Positions 15,546-23,714 of a stretch of 35,573 nucleotides of DNA are shown here, piece after piece. Below the pieces are notes generated by a model. It worked only from the letters and a program-made list of their open reading frames with translations, had not been told where the DNA came from and made no database searches. A program made the position numbers and the translations under genes. The DNA is from Candidatus Poribacteria bacterium (lineage in GTDB: Bacteria; Poribacteria; WGA-4E; WGA-3G): contig JAJEBZ010000111.1 in NCBI GenBank assembly GCA_022822275.1, forward strand, positions 1-35,573, given 5' to 3'. How positions within the stretch are numbered: position 1 is the first letter of the stretch; every line of letters starts with the position of its first letter.

Positions 15546-15623
15546 CTATAAACATATCGTCCCTACGGGACTAAAGAGGGCGTGTATGCCGTTTGTCTAT
15601 AAACATATCGTCCCTACGGGACT
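15546..15623. repeat. Two identical 27-bp direct repeats with an internal hairpin
   Basis: The copies at 15546-15572 and 15597-15623 are identical over 27 bp. Each contains GTCCC-TAC-GGGAC, a 5-bp stem. They are 51 bp apart, and the bases following each copy are also partly similar. The text resembles dispersed intergenic repeats of filamentous or symbiotic bacteria. It lies between the radical SAM gene and the PhyH-like gene. Confidence 0.6.
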
Positions 15624-15683
15624 GAAGAGTGAGTATAAGAAAATCGGGATTACAAATTCCTCCTACAGAAGAAGATATGAAGT

Positions 15684-16988
15684 CTAACGCCTCGGCCTGA
15701 AAGAGGGAATGCCCGTTTTATCAAACCGTTCTTTGACCGCTTTCATGAGTTCAGGCGTTATTTCGCGATGTCCGTGTTCTCTTGCATATTTTTCAACGCT
15801 TTTGACGACCATGCCACGTGCAAATGAGGGAACTTTTTTCAGTCTTTGCTCTGCAGCCTCATTCCATATTAGGTCATAGTCTGGTTCTGACGCAAATGCT
15901 GTCCGCTTTTCAAGTTGGACAGGTTGTTGTCCGTGCTGCCCTGGTTGGTATTCACAAGACTCGTCTGCTGCAAGATAGTTACCGGTAGTGGCATAAGCCC
16001 GCGCTCGACAACCGCCACAGACCTCTTTGAATTCACACGCTCCACATTTTCCTTCAAGCAGATTCCGATCACGCAATTCATGAAAGGTTTCCGATTCATT
16101 CCACAGTTTAACAAAACTTTCATCTTTGAGATTGCCAACGCTGACAGGTAGATACGGACACGGTGTCAGTTCACCCTCCGGACTGATACGACAGTAATAG
16201 ATGCCACAAGGGCATGTGCCACTTGGGTATCCTTGTAGGAACGCAGAATCGGACTGCTGCCCATAGATAACACGTTTATAGTGTGGTGCGCATTTCGCTG
16301 CGATGAGCATTTTCCCACTATATTTTGCCTGCAGTTGGAACATCGTCTCAAGCATCTTTTCGTATTGTGCAGGCGTGATGTCCATTACCGTCTTACCTCT
16401 TCCTGTCCGCACAAGAAAATAGAGGTTTAGTACCTTCGCACCTAACTGATAGGCATATTCTACAATCTCAGGGATTTCATCGTAATTCCATTGCGTCACA
16501 GAGGTCTGGACGAGAAAGTCAAGTTTTGCCTGTTTGAGTGCGTCAATGCCGTTCATTGTCGCTTGCCACGCGCCTTCCATGCCCCGAAATTGGTCATGAT
16601 TTTTGGGTTGGATAGAATCAAGACTTATACCCGCACCCGTAACACCGTTTTGTTGCATCTTCTCCACTACGTCATCGTTCAGTAGAACCCCGTTTGTTCC
16701 CATCACAACAAGGAATCCGGTATTGGAAGCATATTTTGAAATCTCCAGAATATCGGGACGCAGCAACGGTTCGCCACCCGTGAGTATCAGCAGAATATGC
16801 GGATTGATTTCGGCTATCTCATCTATCACACGAAAACATTCGGATTGTGTTAACTCTGTTTCCCTAACAAAACCTTGCGGAAATTCATCTGTGTCTACAA
16901 AGCCAGCGGGGAGATAGCAGTGTGTGCATTTCAGATTGCACAACCGGGTGATATTCCATGAGACTGCCTGAATTTTTGTATTATTCAT
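15684..16988 (-). CDS. Radical SAM/SPASM protein with C-terminal PCP_red domain
   Basis: The 434-residue protein carries the radical SAM motif CNLKCTHC (Cys17, Cys21, Cys24) and TGGEPLLRPD. Auxiliary SPASM-type cysteines occur at about 253-260 (CPCGIYYC) and 315-330 (CGACEFKEVCGGC). The overall layout resembles NirJ/AhbC/AhbD enzymes that modify heme precursors and related SPASM maturases. Residues about 376-424 form a PCP_red domain (EQRLKKVPSFARGMVVKSVE..AREHGHREIT). The start codon directly follows the stop of the upstream CopD/HemJ-like gene without a spacer. That neighbour, and the porphyrin-reductase origin of the C-terminal domain, hint at tetrapyrrole chemistry, but peptide maturation is equally possible from sequence alone. 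Confidence 0.85.
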   Translation of the reverse strand: MNNTKIQAVSWNITRLCNLKCTHCYLPAGFVDTDEFPQGFVRETELTQSECFRVIDEIAEINPHILLILTGGEPLLRPDILEISKYASNTGFLVVMGTNGVLLNDDVVEKMQQNGVTGAGISLDSIQPKNHDQFRGMEGAWQATMNGIDALKQAKLDFLVQTSVTQWNYDEIPEIVEYAYQLGAKVLNLYFLVRTGRGKTVMDITPAQYEKMLETMFQLQAKYSGKMLIAAKCAPHYKRVIYGQQSDSAFLQGYPSGTCPCGIYYCRISPEGELTPCPYLPVSVGNLKDESFVKLWNESETFHELRDRNLLEGKCGACEFKEVCGGCRARAYATTGNYLAADESCEYQPGQHGQQPVQLEKRTAFASEPDYDLIWNEAAEQRLKKVPSFARGMVVKSVEKYAREHGHREITPELMKAVKERFDKTGIPSFRPRR

Positions 16989-17447
16989 TTATTTTTTCAA
17001 TAGCAACGCAAGTGCGAAAACAATTAATCCTGAAAAAAGCGTTAGATGTCCAAAAACATTTATATGACGAGGGACACTGATTGGACTATCTGGGTCTGAT
17101 ACTTCAAGGTGTTTGCGATAAAGTGAACTGAACAGTCCCCAAAAGAGAACCATCAATCCAAATGCTGCTAACTTTACAACAGAATATATCATATACTTAG
17201 ACTCTAATTGCATATCGTTGTTCCACGCAACAATAAAGATGACAATTCCACCTGTGAGTAGAAGCATATTTATCATCAATCGCATCCAGTGCCGAAAACG
17301 ATTGTGTATTTCCAGCAAATCTTGTGCTGGTAGGTTTTGCCGACAAATTGGCATTGCGATCAAGGTTGTAAAAAACACACCTCCGAACCAAATTATTGCT
17401 GCGATTAGGTGTATAGATCGGATGAGAAGTTCTACGATATGGCCCAT
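16989..17447 (-). CDS. CopD/HemJ-like four-helix membrane protein
   Basis: The 152-residue protein has four membrane segments. The first reads SIHLIAAIIWFGGVFF, where the conserved His and the Trp-x-Gly pattern match the CopD domain of copper-resistance proteins and the related HemJ protoporphyrinogen oxidase family. FRHWMRLMINMLLLTGG in the second helix also fits. HemJ uses such histidines for heme. Its stop codon abuts the ATG of the radical SAM gene, so the two are surely co-transcribed. Whether it acts on copper or porphyrin cannot be settled here; the gene pair favours tetrapyrrole metabolism. Confidence 0.65.
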   Translation of the reverse strand: MGHIVELLIRSIHLIAAIIWFGGVFFTTLIAMPICRQNLPAQDLLEIHNRFRHWMRLMINMLLLTGGIVIFIVAWNNDMQLESKYMIYSVVKLAAFGLMVLFWGLFSSLYRKHLEVSDPDSPISVPRHINVFGHLTLFSGLIVFALALLLKK

Positions 17448-17455
17448 TTCTAACT

Positions 17456-18181
17456 TTACACTGCATTTGACGTTGGAGTACGAGAATCAACAATCCGAAG
17501 GAGATGACTCGCGAACATGATGATTTCTACAGCTTCCTCTGCTGAAACAGAAACATTTCGATGACTATGCGGATTCTTGTAAAGTCCAATAGATCCAGAA
17601 AAGAGGTGAAGTGTGGCTTCTCTTTCCGCTTTAGGTTGATTTTGATCTGTCAAAGGCCCATTTTCAACTTTAAACGCCTGTCGCATCAAGTCAGTTCCAT
17701 ATTTTTCAGTATAACCACTTGCATCCCGAACAGCTACCTCCACTGCCTTAAATGCTTCAAATATAGCAGTGTCGTACTTGCCCCGTGAAAAGTTTGACCA
17801 GACATCTTCTGTTATTGCAGAGTGAATCAACTGTTTAGGCAAAAGGTTCGCTTTGCGATAGGCTTCCAAATCGGCTGCGTTTATTACACGCTCCCCTTCT
17901 CTGGTAATGGAAACCATGTCATCATGAAATCCTGGAGTAGGTACAATAAAACCTTCTCTGTCTAGGTACATCCATGCTTCCCTGAGTGCATTGGTAATGT
18001 TCTTTTGATGTTCACCAGGGTACTCTTCGACCGTATGTGACGAACTGAAATTATGAAGACTAAATTGGGGGTCACCTTTGGGAAGGGAATGCAGGTACTC
18101 CAAAACAATCCCCGCTAATTCCTCTGGTTCAAGACTTAGCAATACTTCATGGTCTGGTATTAGTTTATAAATTGTCAACAT
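17456..18181 (-). CDS. TIGR02391 (Ymh) family protein
   Basis: The 241-residue protein matches the TIGR02391/Ymh family. The N-terminal half is a winged-helix-like region (NALREAWMYLDREGFIVPTPG). The C-terminal half contains HSAITEDVWSNFSRGKYDTAIFEAFKAVEVAVRD and a late GLYKNPHSHRN. The latter resembles the RNxxxH-type loop of HEPN nucleases, but with Lys in place of Arg. The family is often found near restriction-modification genes and prophages. The ATG at 18181 is chosen because GGGAG lies just upstream; an in-frame TTG at 18193 overlaps that site. It is the last gene of the cassette with the DUF932 and methyltransferase-HNH genes, 94 bp after DUF932. Confidence 0.8.
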   Translation of the reverse strand: MLTIYKLIPDHEVLLSLEPEELAGIVLEYLHSLPKGDPQFSLHNFSSSHTVEEYPGEHQKNITNALREAWMYLDREGFIVPTPGFHDDMVSITREGERVINAADLEAYRKANLLPKQLIHSAITEDVWSNFSRGKYDTAIFEAFKAVEVAVRDASGYTEKYGTDLMRQAFKVENGPLTDQNQPKAEREATLHLFSGSIGLYKNPHSHRNVSVSAEEAVEIIMFASHLLRIVDSRTPTSNAV

Positions 18182-18275
18182 TTTTTCTCCCAATAGGCAA
18201 TGACAAGACTATAGCAAATCAGACGATATATTAAATCAAAGTTATACAATCAGACATATTGTTTTCATTCTAATA

Positions 18276-19298
18276 TTATCCACCAATTATCAGTGTGATC
18301 GGTTTTTCTGTTTTCAACAATGCCTCCATTAAGTGAGGAATATCCATGAGCCAAGCAAGTTGCCCTTGTATTGTTCCTCGCTGACCAGCAATCCAACTTA
18401 GGACTTGACTGATATCGTAGGCATTTCGCACTGGTGCGTACTCATGGGAACCGGGAACCTTATTTATGCTACTAACTTCACGATCATGGGGTTTGACATT
18501 TTTCTCAAATGGTTTGACAATCTCGCCATCATACCCTGTTTTGGCAATATGGTAAACCCTCGCAGCTGCATGGATCCCCCATTTTTTTGCAACAACTTTA
18601 TCAATCCAATGTTCAATTTGGCCAGGGCTTGGCTTTGATTCTGATAACTTCTGGTGAAGTATTTTCCTTTGATGCCAATTCTTATACAAGCGTTGTTCTT
18701 TTGGAAATTGTTCAAGTTGTTCTTTTAAGAATTCTTTGATGTGTTCAAGCAAAAGTGATTGTAAGTGAATTTTTCTGAATCGTGCATCTGAGATACCATA
18801 GGTCATGCCATTACTACAAACAAGGCGTTCTAAACTTAGGTTGATTTCCAAAGCTGTAGTTTTATCCACTGAATTTAAGGCGTTTACTTTAAGCACAATA
18901 GGGTCTCCACCATCTAAATCGAAGTAGTAATCGGGCAAGAAAAAACTTATTTGCATACGTTCGCCATACTCTGTAAGTGCTAGTTCCGCCTCAAGACGCT
19001 GTGGATTAAAGTTAATTTGTTCGAGAGCATCTTCTAACGCTCGGAGAACATCATGATGTTGAATAAGATTATACTGCCTTGAGACAGTCGCAATAGGTAT
19101 ATGCACCGTATCATCATCTGGCAGAAGATAACCATGGTTTTCCTTGAGAGGCTTTCGTACTATGATGTCAAAATGTTGGTTCATTCCCCCGTTTTCTACC
19201 CGAAACGGCTCTCTCCTAAAATAAGGAATCTGCTGCCGGAGCTCATTGATAGACCCTTTGTAGAATTTCACTTTTCTCGCGTGCCATGTAGGTGCCAT
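18276..19298 (-). CDS. DUF932-like phage/plasmid-associated protein
   Basis: The 340-residue protein contains the hallmark LERLVCSNGMTYG (around residue 156), preceded by ALEINLSLERL. This matches the DUF932 family found on plasmids, phages and mobile islands. The upstream half has the typical beta-rich region with YNLIQHHDVLRALEDAL, and the C-terminal half is helical. Its biochemical role is unknown. The ATG at 19298 follows AAAGGAG at a good distance; an in-frame TTG 13 codons earlier is less likely. It starts 45 bp after the methyltransferase-HNH gene and is probably co-transcribed with it. Confidence 0.75.
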   Translation of the reverse strand: MAPTWHARKVKFYKGSINELRQQIPYFRREPFRVENGGMNQHFDIIVRKPLKENHGYLLPDDDTVHIPIATVSRQYNLIQHHDVLRALEDALEQINFNPQRLEAELALTEYGERMQISFFLPDYYFDLDGGDPIVLKVNALNSVDKTTALEINLSLERLVCSNGMTYGISDARFRKIHLQSLLLEHIKEFLKEQLEQFPKEQRLYKNWHQRKILHQKLSESKPSPGQIEHWIDKVVAKKWGIHAAARVYHIAKTGYDGEIVKPFEKNVKPHDREVSSINKVPGSHEYAPVRNAYDISQVLSWIAGQRGTIQGQLAWLMDIPHLMEALLKTEKPITLIIGG

Positions 19299-19343
19299 GT
19301 CATACTCCTTTGAAGGTGGTGCTTGATGGAAACTCAAGTTATT

Positions 19344-20786
19344 TTATATTCCGTTTAAGTTATATTGGTGCGGTGTTTCTTGAATACGTTGGACAAGGTA
19401 TTGCCACGTCCATTCACTTGCTTTCCTTAGATCTATAAGTGTGCCTTCTTTCATGTATCCTTTTTGTTTATTGATTTTACGTAGTTGAGGAAGCGTCATA
19501 CGGTTGCTTTTTTCGAGGTTGCAAGGTTTACACAAAAGCGCACGGTTATTTATATGATGCTGACCATAATCATCCTTTCCACTTTTTGGGTTGATATGGT
19601 CAAGTTCAAGATAGCGTGGATCAGGTGCTTCAAAATTACACCCCCAACAGTAGGGTCCAAACTTCTCTATAAGCGTCTTGTGTATTTCTGCACGCGTCAT
19701 TTGAAATTCTTCGGTAATTGGCAGGACAGGTGGCAACTCGGTTGCTGCGGTTTCTTGATTATCAGTACGGGCAGGTGGTTCTGTTTGGTAGTGCATTTCG
19801 TACGGTTGCATTTGTCTGTCAAGCCATGTTTTATCTCTCGCGTATTGCTCAAGTCGTTCCCGTTCTTTTGGATCAATTCCCATGAGACGTGTGATAATGT
19901 GATAACGTGCGTCCTTACGTCTGTCAATACCTATCCAACGACGGTTGAGGTTATTGGCGGCGATAATCGTTGTTGCACACCCGCAGAATGGGTCTAACAC
20001 AATGTCCCCCTCGCTGCTACTGGCTTCAATGATACGTTCGTAAAGAGTTAGCGGTTTTTGGTCGGGAGAACCAGTACGTTCTTTTGCCATGTTATTTATT
20101 GTTGGTATCCTCCAAACGTCGTGCATTAGTTTTCCCTTCTCGTTTGGACTGTACCGTGGATCACCGTAACTAGCAGATGCTTTTACCCAATTACTATCTG
20201 CTGCATAAGGTTCGCGCATACTATCCCAATTAAAAAGCGTTGCTTTACTTTTGGCATAGAAGAAGATTGTGTCATGCTTACGCCCAAGGAATTTCCTTGA
20301 TGTTGATGCAACATTGTAATAATGCCACACAACCTCATTTCGAAAGTTGTTTTTCCCGAAGATAGCATCCATTACCATTCGGATGTAACTATTAACGTTG
20401 TGATCGCAGTGTAAATAAATTGACCCCGTGTCTTTTAGGATACGATGCATTTCAAGGAGTCGGACGCTGAGAAAACAAAGAAATGCTGCGGTGTCTTCGT
20501 CTCTAACAACTTTTGTGGCTTCAATAACTTTGTAGAGTGCAGGGTGACCGTCTTGAATAGTTTCAAGCCATTTGGGATGAACTTCATTCCACTTCCATTG
20601 ATCAGGTAGTTTGTCTGTGTCTCCGTATTTCCACTTATCAACGTAGAATCCAGCAGAACCACTTCGATTCCGCTTGGTATTGAACGGTGGGTCAGTTGCA
20701 ATGAGGTCTATGCTATTGCTATTAATTCCACGTAGTACCTCTAAATTGTCCATTTCGTAGAGTGTATTGGCTATGTCTTGTGTCAT
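19344..20786 (-). CDS. DNA methyltransferase fused to a C-terminal HNH domain
   Basis: The 480-residue protein has an N-terminal amino-methyltransferase domain of beta-type motif order. The catalytic motif DPPFNT lies at residues 32-37 and the SAM-binding motif DPFCGCATT follows at about 264-272. Residues about 378-427 form an HNH nuclease module: CWGC, the ELDHINPKSGKDDYG core, HHINNRALLC and CKPCN, with all four zinc cysteines and the HNH histidines present. Modification and cleavage activities could thus reside in one chain, or the HNH domain may serve only in DNA binding. The ATG at 20786 is favoured because AGGAG lies 9 nt before it and directly abuts the earlier ATG at 20795. A mobile-like element begins 59 bp upstream of the start codon. 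Confidence 0.85.
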   Translation of the reverse strand: MTQDIANTLYEMDNLEVLRGINSNSIDLIATDPPFNTKRNRSGSAGFYVDKWKYGDTDKLPDQWKWNEVHPKWLETIQDGHPALYKVIEATKVVRDEDTAAFLCFLSVRLLEMHRILKDTGSIYLHCDHNVNSYIRMVMDAIFGKNNFRNEVVWHYYNVASTSRKFLGRKHDTIFFYAKSKATLFNWDSMREPYAADSNWVKASASYGDPRYSPNEKGKLMHDVWRIPTINNMAKERTGSPDQKPLTLYERIIEASSSEGDIVLDPFCGCATTIIAANNLNRRWIGIDRRKDARYHIITRLMGIDPKERERLEQYARDKTWLDRQMQPYEMHYQTEPPARTDNQETAATELPPVLPITEEFQMTRAEIHKTLIEKFGPYCWGCNFEAPDPRYLELDHINPKSGKDDYGQHHINNRALLCKPCNLEKSNRMTLPQLRKINKQKGYMKEGTLIDLRKASEWTWQYLVQRIQETPHQYNLNGI

Positions 20787-20820
20787 GAAAAGCATCTCCT
20801 CATATTTGTCAAGTCTGAAA

Positions 20821-20844
20821 CTACTTATCTACTTATCTACTTAT
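20821..20844. repeat. Three tandem copies of CTACTTAT
   Basis: Three perfect 8-bp units lie side by side. The last one borders the left terminal inverted repeat of the adjacent element, and a fourth copy (21326-21333) borders its right end. The array therefore probably represents the target sequence, with one unit duplicated on insertion. Confidence 0.8.
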
Positions 20845-21325
20845 GGGCGTGTAAAGTTTTTGTACAATACATATTTTGCTTGTTTTTTGCAATGCTTAAA
20901 TAGAATTATGCACTCAATTTGTCGTTAGCACTGATTCTGCAAAACATACCACGTGGTATGAAATATCATACCGTGGTATGTTTTGTAAATTGGCTTTTAA
21001 TCCAGTCGTAGTAAGGTCTGAAAGGCGTTTTTTTCGAAAACATAATTTTTTTGAGTTTTTTATCTTTTTTTGAGTTTTGTGTGTTTTTTTGCTGCGTTTT
21101 CATGTCTATGGAATTCTGGAATGGAATTTTCCTCTCTGACAGATAAACCTTATTAGATAGTACTTTTTGAGTTGAGACGTTGATTTTTTGTTTTTCATAG
21201 TTATATTATACATTATTTTCGGTGAGTACAATTTTGTTTTTAGTGTTTAGTTATTGGGATTTCCAATAAGTTTAATGTGTATTTGGATTTATTGAAAAAT
21301 TCAGTACAAAAACTTTACACACCCA
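20845..21325. mobile_element. MITE-like non-coding element with IS256-type terminal inverted repeats
   Basis: The left end (20845-20865) and the right end (21304-21324) are inverted repeats matching at 20 of 21 bases. They begin GGGYGTGTAAAG and continue TTTTTGTAC. Each end is bordered by CTACTTAT (20837-20844 and 21326-21333), an 8-bp direct repeat that fits a target-site duplication. The TGTGTAAA-type end and the 8-bp duplication match the IS256 (Mutator) family. The 0.44-kb interior is AT-rich, holds no gene and contains the large palindrome at 20940-20985. A transposase from a full-length relative would be needed for movement. Confidence 0.75.
20940..20985. repeat. Nested palindrome with cruciform potential
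   Basis: Outer arms CAAAACATACCACG (20940-20953) and its exact complement (20972-20985) enclose inner arms GGTATGA and TCATACC around an AATA loop. The left half alone is a perfect 16-bp palindrome (20945-20960), and the right half (20967-20980) is the same sequence lacking two bases. The whole can fold as one long hairpin or as two small ones. It could be an operator or a transposase/DNA-structure site. Confidence 0.7.
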
Positions 21326-21335
21326 CTACTTATTG

Positions 21336-21376
21336 CGTAAACTTATATACTCTCACATCTCTCATAAAAGTTTACG
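21336..21376. repeat. Inverted repeat next to the mobile element
   Basis: CGTAAACTT (21336-21344) and AAGTTTACG (21368-21376) are perfect 9-bp inverted repeats with a 23-bp spacer. They resemble the AAACT/AGTTT stem found at 71-83 at the start of the window. Confidence 0.45.
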
Positions 21377-21451
21377 TCTTGTGCAACCATATCTGGATTT
21401 CCTATCTGACTGAAAACGGATAAGTCAATCGTATAAGATAAAAGCAGGTTA

Positions 21452-22153
21452 TCAAGAACTGCGTGCTTGCAGACGCGCAAGTTCTTCTCGGAGTTGTGCG
21501 TTTTCTGCTTCTGCAGCTTCGGCACGTGCTTCCGCATTATCGGCACGTATTGCTTCAGCTTCCGCGCGTGTTCGGACCCAGTCGTTCGCAACAGGATCAT
21601 AAATACCTATTTCTCCATCCCGTATCCGAAAATCTAAATCCAGAGCAGAGGAACGGATACCTCCATTCTCATCTGGGGAAATTGCTACGTAGCTGCCATC
21701 TACTAATTCATAGCCCATCAGTTGGGAAGGTAAATATACATCCTCTGCATCATATAAAAAGTAGTTCTTTATGCCAAGGGACGCATAAATATCCATCTTA
21801 TCTGTCAAGTCATTCCTATACGTGCTTTCACTACTAAACTCCATCACGAAATCTGGCACTTTTCCCTCTTCCCAAACCAAGTATGTTCGGCGTAGTTTCA
21901 TTCCTATGCCGAATGTGACGAGAACATCTGGTGATATAGACTTACTGGGAACACCTTGCAAGTAATACATCAGAATATCGCCGGAGATATAGACTGATGG
22001 GTCATGTGAGAAATATGCTTCAAGTGCCGCTAATGTCCAATATAATTGGTGTCTGTGACGATCGCTTGCTGCCATCGGTTTTCCATCCTCTGAAGGATAA
22101 AGTGCATCTGTTGGGACAAAAGGGAGCTTGTATTTTTTAATTTCAGTATCCAT
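21452..22153 (-). CDS. Uma2-family putative endonuclease with C-terminal coiled coil
   Basis: The 233-residue protein carries the Uma2 core: DRHRHQLYWTLAALEAYF, then SPDVLVTFG and FVMEFSSESTYRNDLTDKMDIYASLGIKNYF, providing the expected Asp and Glu of a PD-(D/E)XK site. Residues about 195-233 form an Ala/Glu-rich coiled coil (RADNAEARAEAAEAENAQLRE), a common extension in Uma2 proteins and probably used for oligomerisation. AAGGAGAACATTATG precedes it, almost the same leader as the Uma2 gene at 13609-14181. It shares little beyond the core with that protein, so the two are not recent copies. Confidence 0.88.
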   Translation of the reverse strand: MDTEIKKYKLPFVPTDALYPSEDGKPMAASDRHRHQLYWTLAALEAYFSHDPSVYISGDILMYYLQGVPSKSISPDVLVTFGIGMKLRRTYLVWEEGKVPDFVMEFSSESTYRNDLTDKMDIYASLGIKNYFLYDAEDVYLPSQLMGYELVDGSYVAISPDENGGIRSSALDLDFRIRDGEIGIYDPVANDWVRTRAEAEAIRADNAEARAEAAEAENAQLREELARLQARSS

Positions 22154-22263
22154 AATGTTCTCCTTTACTATAAGATGCGCGAACTAAGGTTATGATTTTA
22201 TTCTTTCCATTTTATATATAAATTATAGTCTAAAATTGGAAGGGCTTCAAGTGTTTTAAGGCG

Positions 22264-22791
22264 TTAGAACTGTGCGGGAAAGTTACCACGTGCAGCGTCC
22301 ATTACTTCAGCAGTGATTTCGGCATGTCCGTTCTCTTTAGCAAAACTCTCAATCCCCATTTTTGCCATCGGGCGTACAAAACTTGGGATACGTTCCAGGC
22401 GTTCCAATGCCTCAGGTGTCCACTTAAGACCTTCTGGTTCAGCGGGTTCGGCTGTTTCCTCAAAAGCGTCTGAGATGACAGAGGTAAAAGGGCATTTTCC
22501 GCCTTCTGCCTTTTCGCCAATTCCAGTTTCTGAGGATATATCTGACATTAAATCCTGCTTCCCAGTTTCTAACTGTGACCGCACCATTTGCATCGGTTGT
22601 GCTGCTTCGTTGTTGCCACCGAGTTTCAGGTCCAAGGATTTTAGCATCTGCGTTTCCGATGGATTTAGAAACATAGCGATCTCTGTAAAACAGTCTGGGC
22701 ATTCAAAAACTGCTGTGACGGAGCCTTGTTCAGGTCGGGTTACGTCCTTAAACTTCATGGCAGTGTCGCAGTCTATACATAAGAATTTCAT
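22264..22791 (-). CDS. Zinc-ribbon protein with C-terminal PCP_red domain
   Basis: The 175-residue protein begins with a four-cysteine ribbon (Cys5, Cys8, Cys31 and Cys34; CIDC and CPDC) that may bind zinc or iron. After a low-complexity linker it ends in a textbook PCP_red domain (about 126-172: LERLERIPSFVRPMAKMGIE..AKENGHAEIT). It is the last gene of a run with the Mrp/NBP35 ATPase (39 bp upstream), the PQQ-propeller lipoprotein and the universal stress protein. That setting suggests a part in Fe-S or redox protein handling, but no activity can be assigned. Confidence 0.75.
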   Translation of the reverse strand: MKFLCIDCDTAMKFKDVTRPEQGSVTAVFECPDCFTEIAMFLNPSETQMLKSLDLKLGGNNEAAQPMQMVRSQLETGKQDLMSDISSETGIGEKAEGGKCPFTSVISDAFEETAEPAEPEGLKWTPEALERLERIPSFVRPMAKMGIESFAKENGHAEITAEVMDAARGNFPAQF

Positions 22792-22830
22792 TGGTTATTC
22801 TCCATATTTTCTACATATTGGTGGCGGACA

Positions 22831-23712
22831 TTATGTTTGAAAAAAGTCTTGTACCTTTTGTGCTATCTCTCTGATGGTTTTGCTTGCGGGGGTATCGGGA
22901 TATTCATTTAAATAAGGTGTGCCGTTATCGTTACAACGTGAGAGTTTCGGATCAAAAGGAATTTTGCCGAGAGTTGTAAGCTGGAATGCATTATTCGGTG
23001 TATCTTCAACGGAGAAAAGTGGTTCGTGTTCACCACAGTGTTTACACACATAGAATGCCATATTTTCAACAACCCCGATAATCGGGACTTTGAGGATATC
23101 CCTTGCCATTGTTACAGATTTCTTGACAATCAGATGTGAGACTTCAGAGGGAATTGTCACGACGATCACACCCCCCAAATTCGGGATAAGTTCAACCACA
23201 TTCGGCAGGCGATCAGTACCTGGTGGTAGATCCAGCAAGAGATAGTCCAACTCTCCCCAGTCGGTATCGCCGATAAACTCCCGCAGAGCACTTACCTCCA
23301 TAGTGGAACGCCATGTGAAAGCATCCTTTTGTGAGTGTGCGTTCCACAGGACGGGTGCATCATCTTCAGTTAGGAGCAGATCCATTGAGATGATTTTCGT
23401 GCCGAGTTTGGTAGTTGCTGGTTTGACACCGGTAGCTGCATATTCAAGTGTTGCGTTACGCACCCCCATCATCTTTGCGATTGTTGGACCGTTGATGTCA
23501 GCATCCACAACACCGACATTTTGCCCTGCCAGTGTCAATGCAGTCGCGAGGTTTGCAGTCACAGCACTTTTACCGACCCCCCCTTTGCCACTCATTATCG
23601 CGACAGTTCGTTGAACAGACGTAAGCCGTTTACTGATGCGGTTGGCTTGTGCTGTGACTTGCCCGACAATGTTGGAACCGGCATCATCTGGGAGTTCTTT
23701 GTAACTTTTCAC
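22831..23712 (-). CDS. mrp: Mrp/NBP35-family Fe-S cluster carrier ATPase
   Basis: The 293-residue P-loop protein contains GKGGVGKS at 42-49, GVVDADINGPT, LLDLPPGTD and the conserved CKHC pair (Cys223 and Cys226) that binds a bridging Fe-S cluster at the dimer interface. Family members receive and deliver Fe-S clusters to target proteins in the cytoplasm. There is no DUF59 domain at the N-terminus, which some Mrp proteins have. Translation seems to start at GTG (23712), 2 bp after the stop of the PQQ-propeller gene, and no suitable ATG lies before the P-loop. The neighbouring zinc-ribbon PCP_red protein is a candidate partner. Confidence 0.9.
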   Translation of the reverse strand: MKSYKELPDDAGSNIVGQVTAQANRISKRLTSVQRTVAIMSGKGGVGKSAVTANLATALTLAGQNVGVVDADINGPTIAKMMGVRNATLEYAATGVKPATTKLGTKIISMDLLLTEDDAPVLWNAHSQKDAFTWRSTMEVSALREFIGDTDWGELDYLLLDLPPGTDRLPNVVELIPNLGGVIVVTIPSEVSHLIVKKSVTMARDILKVPIIGVVENMAFYVCKHCGEHEPLFSVEDTPNNAFQLTTLGKIPFDPKLSRCNDNGTPYLNEYPDTPASKTIREIAQKVQDFFQT

Positions 23713-23714
23713 TT

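Noticed and set aside
15546-15623. Possible mini CRISPR array
   Set aside because: Only two copies with a 24-bp gap, the sequence after each repeat is itself partly similar, and no cas gene is present.
20787-21451. Hidden gene in the gap upstream of the methyltransferase-HNH gene
   Set aside because: The gap is AT-rich with no open frame of credible length; inverted ends and palindromes explain most of it.
22313-22840. 175-residue open frame on the plus strand opposite the zinc-ribbon PCP_red gene
   Set aside because: It mirrors the coding gene, lacks a family match, and runs into the start of mrp's terminal region.
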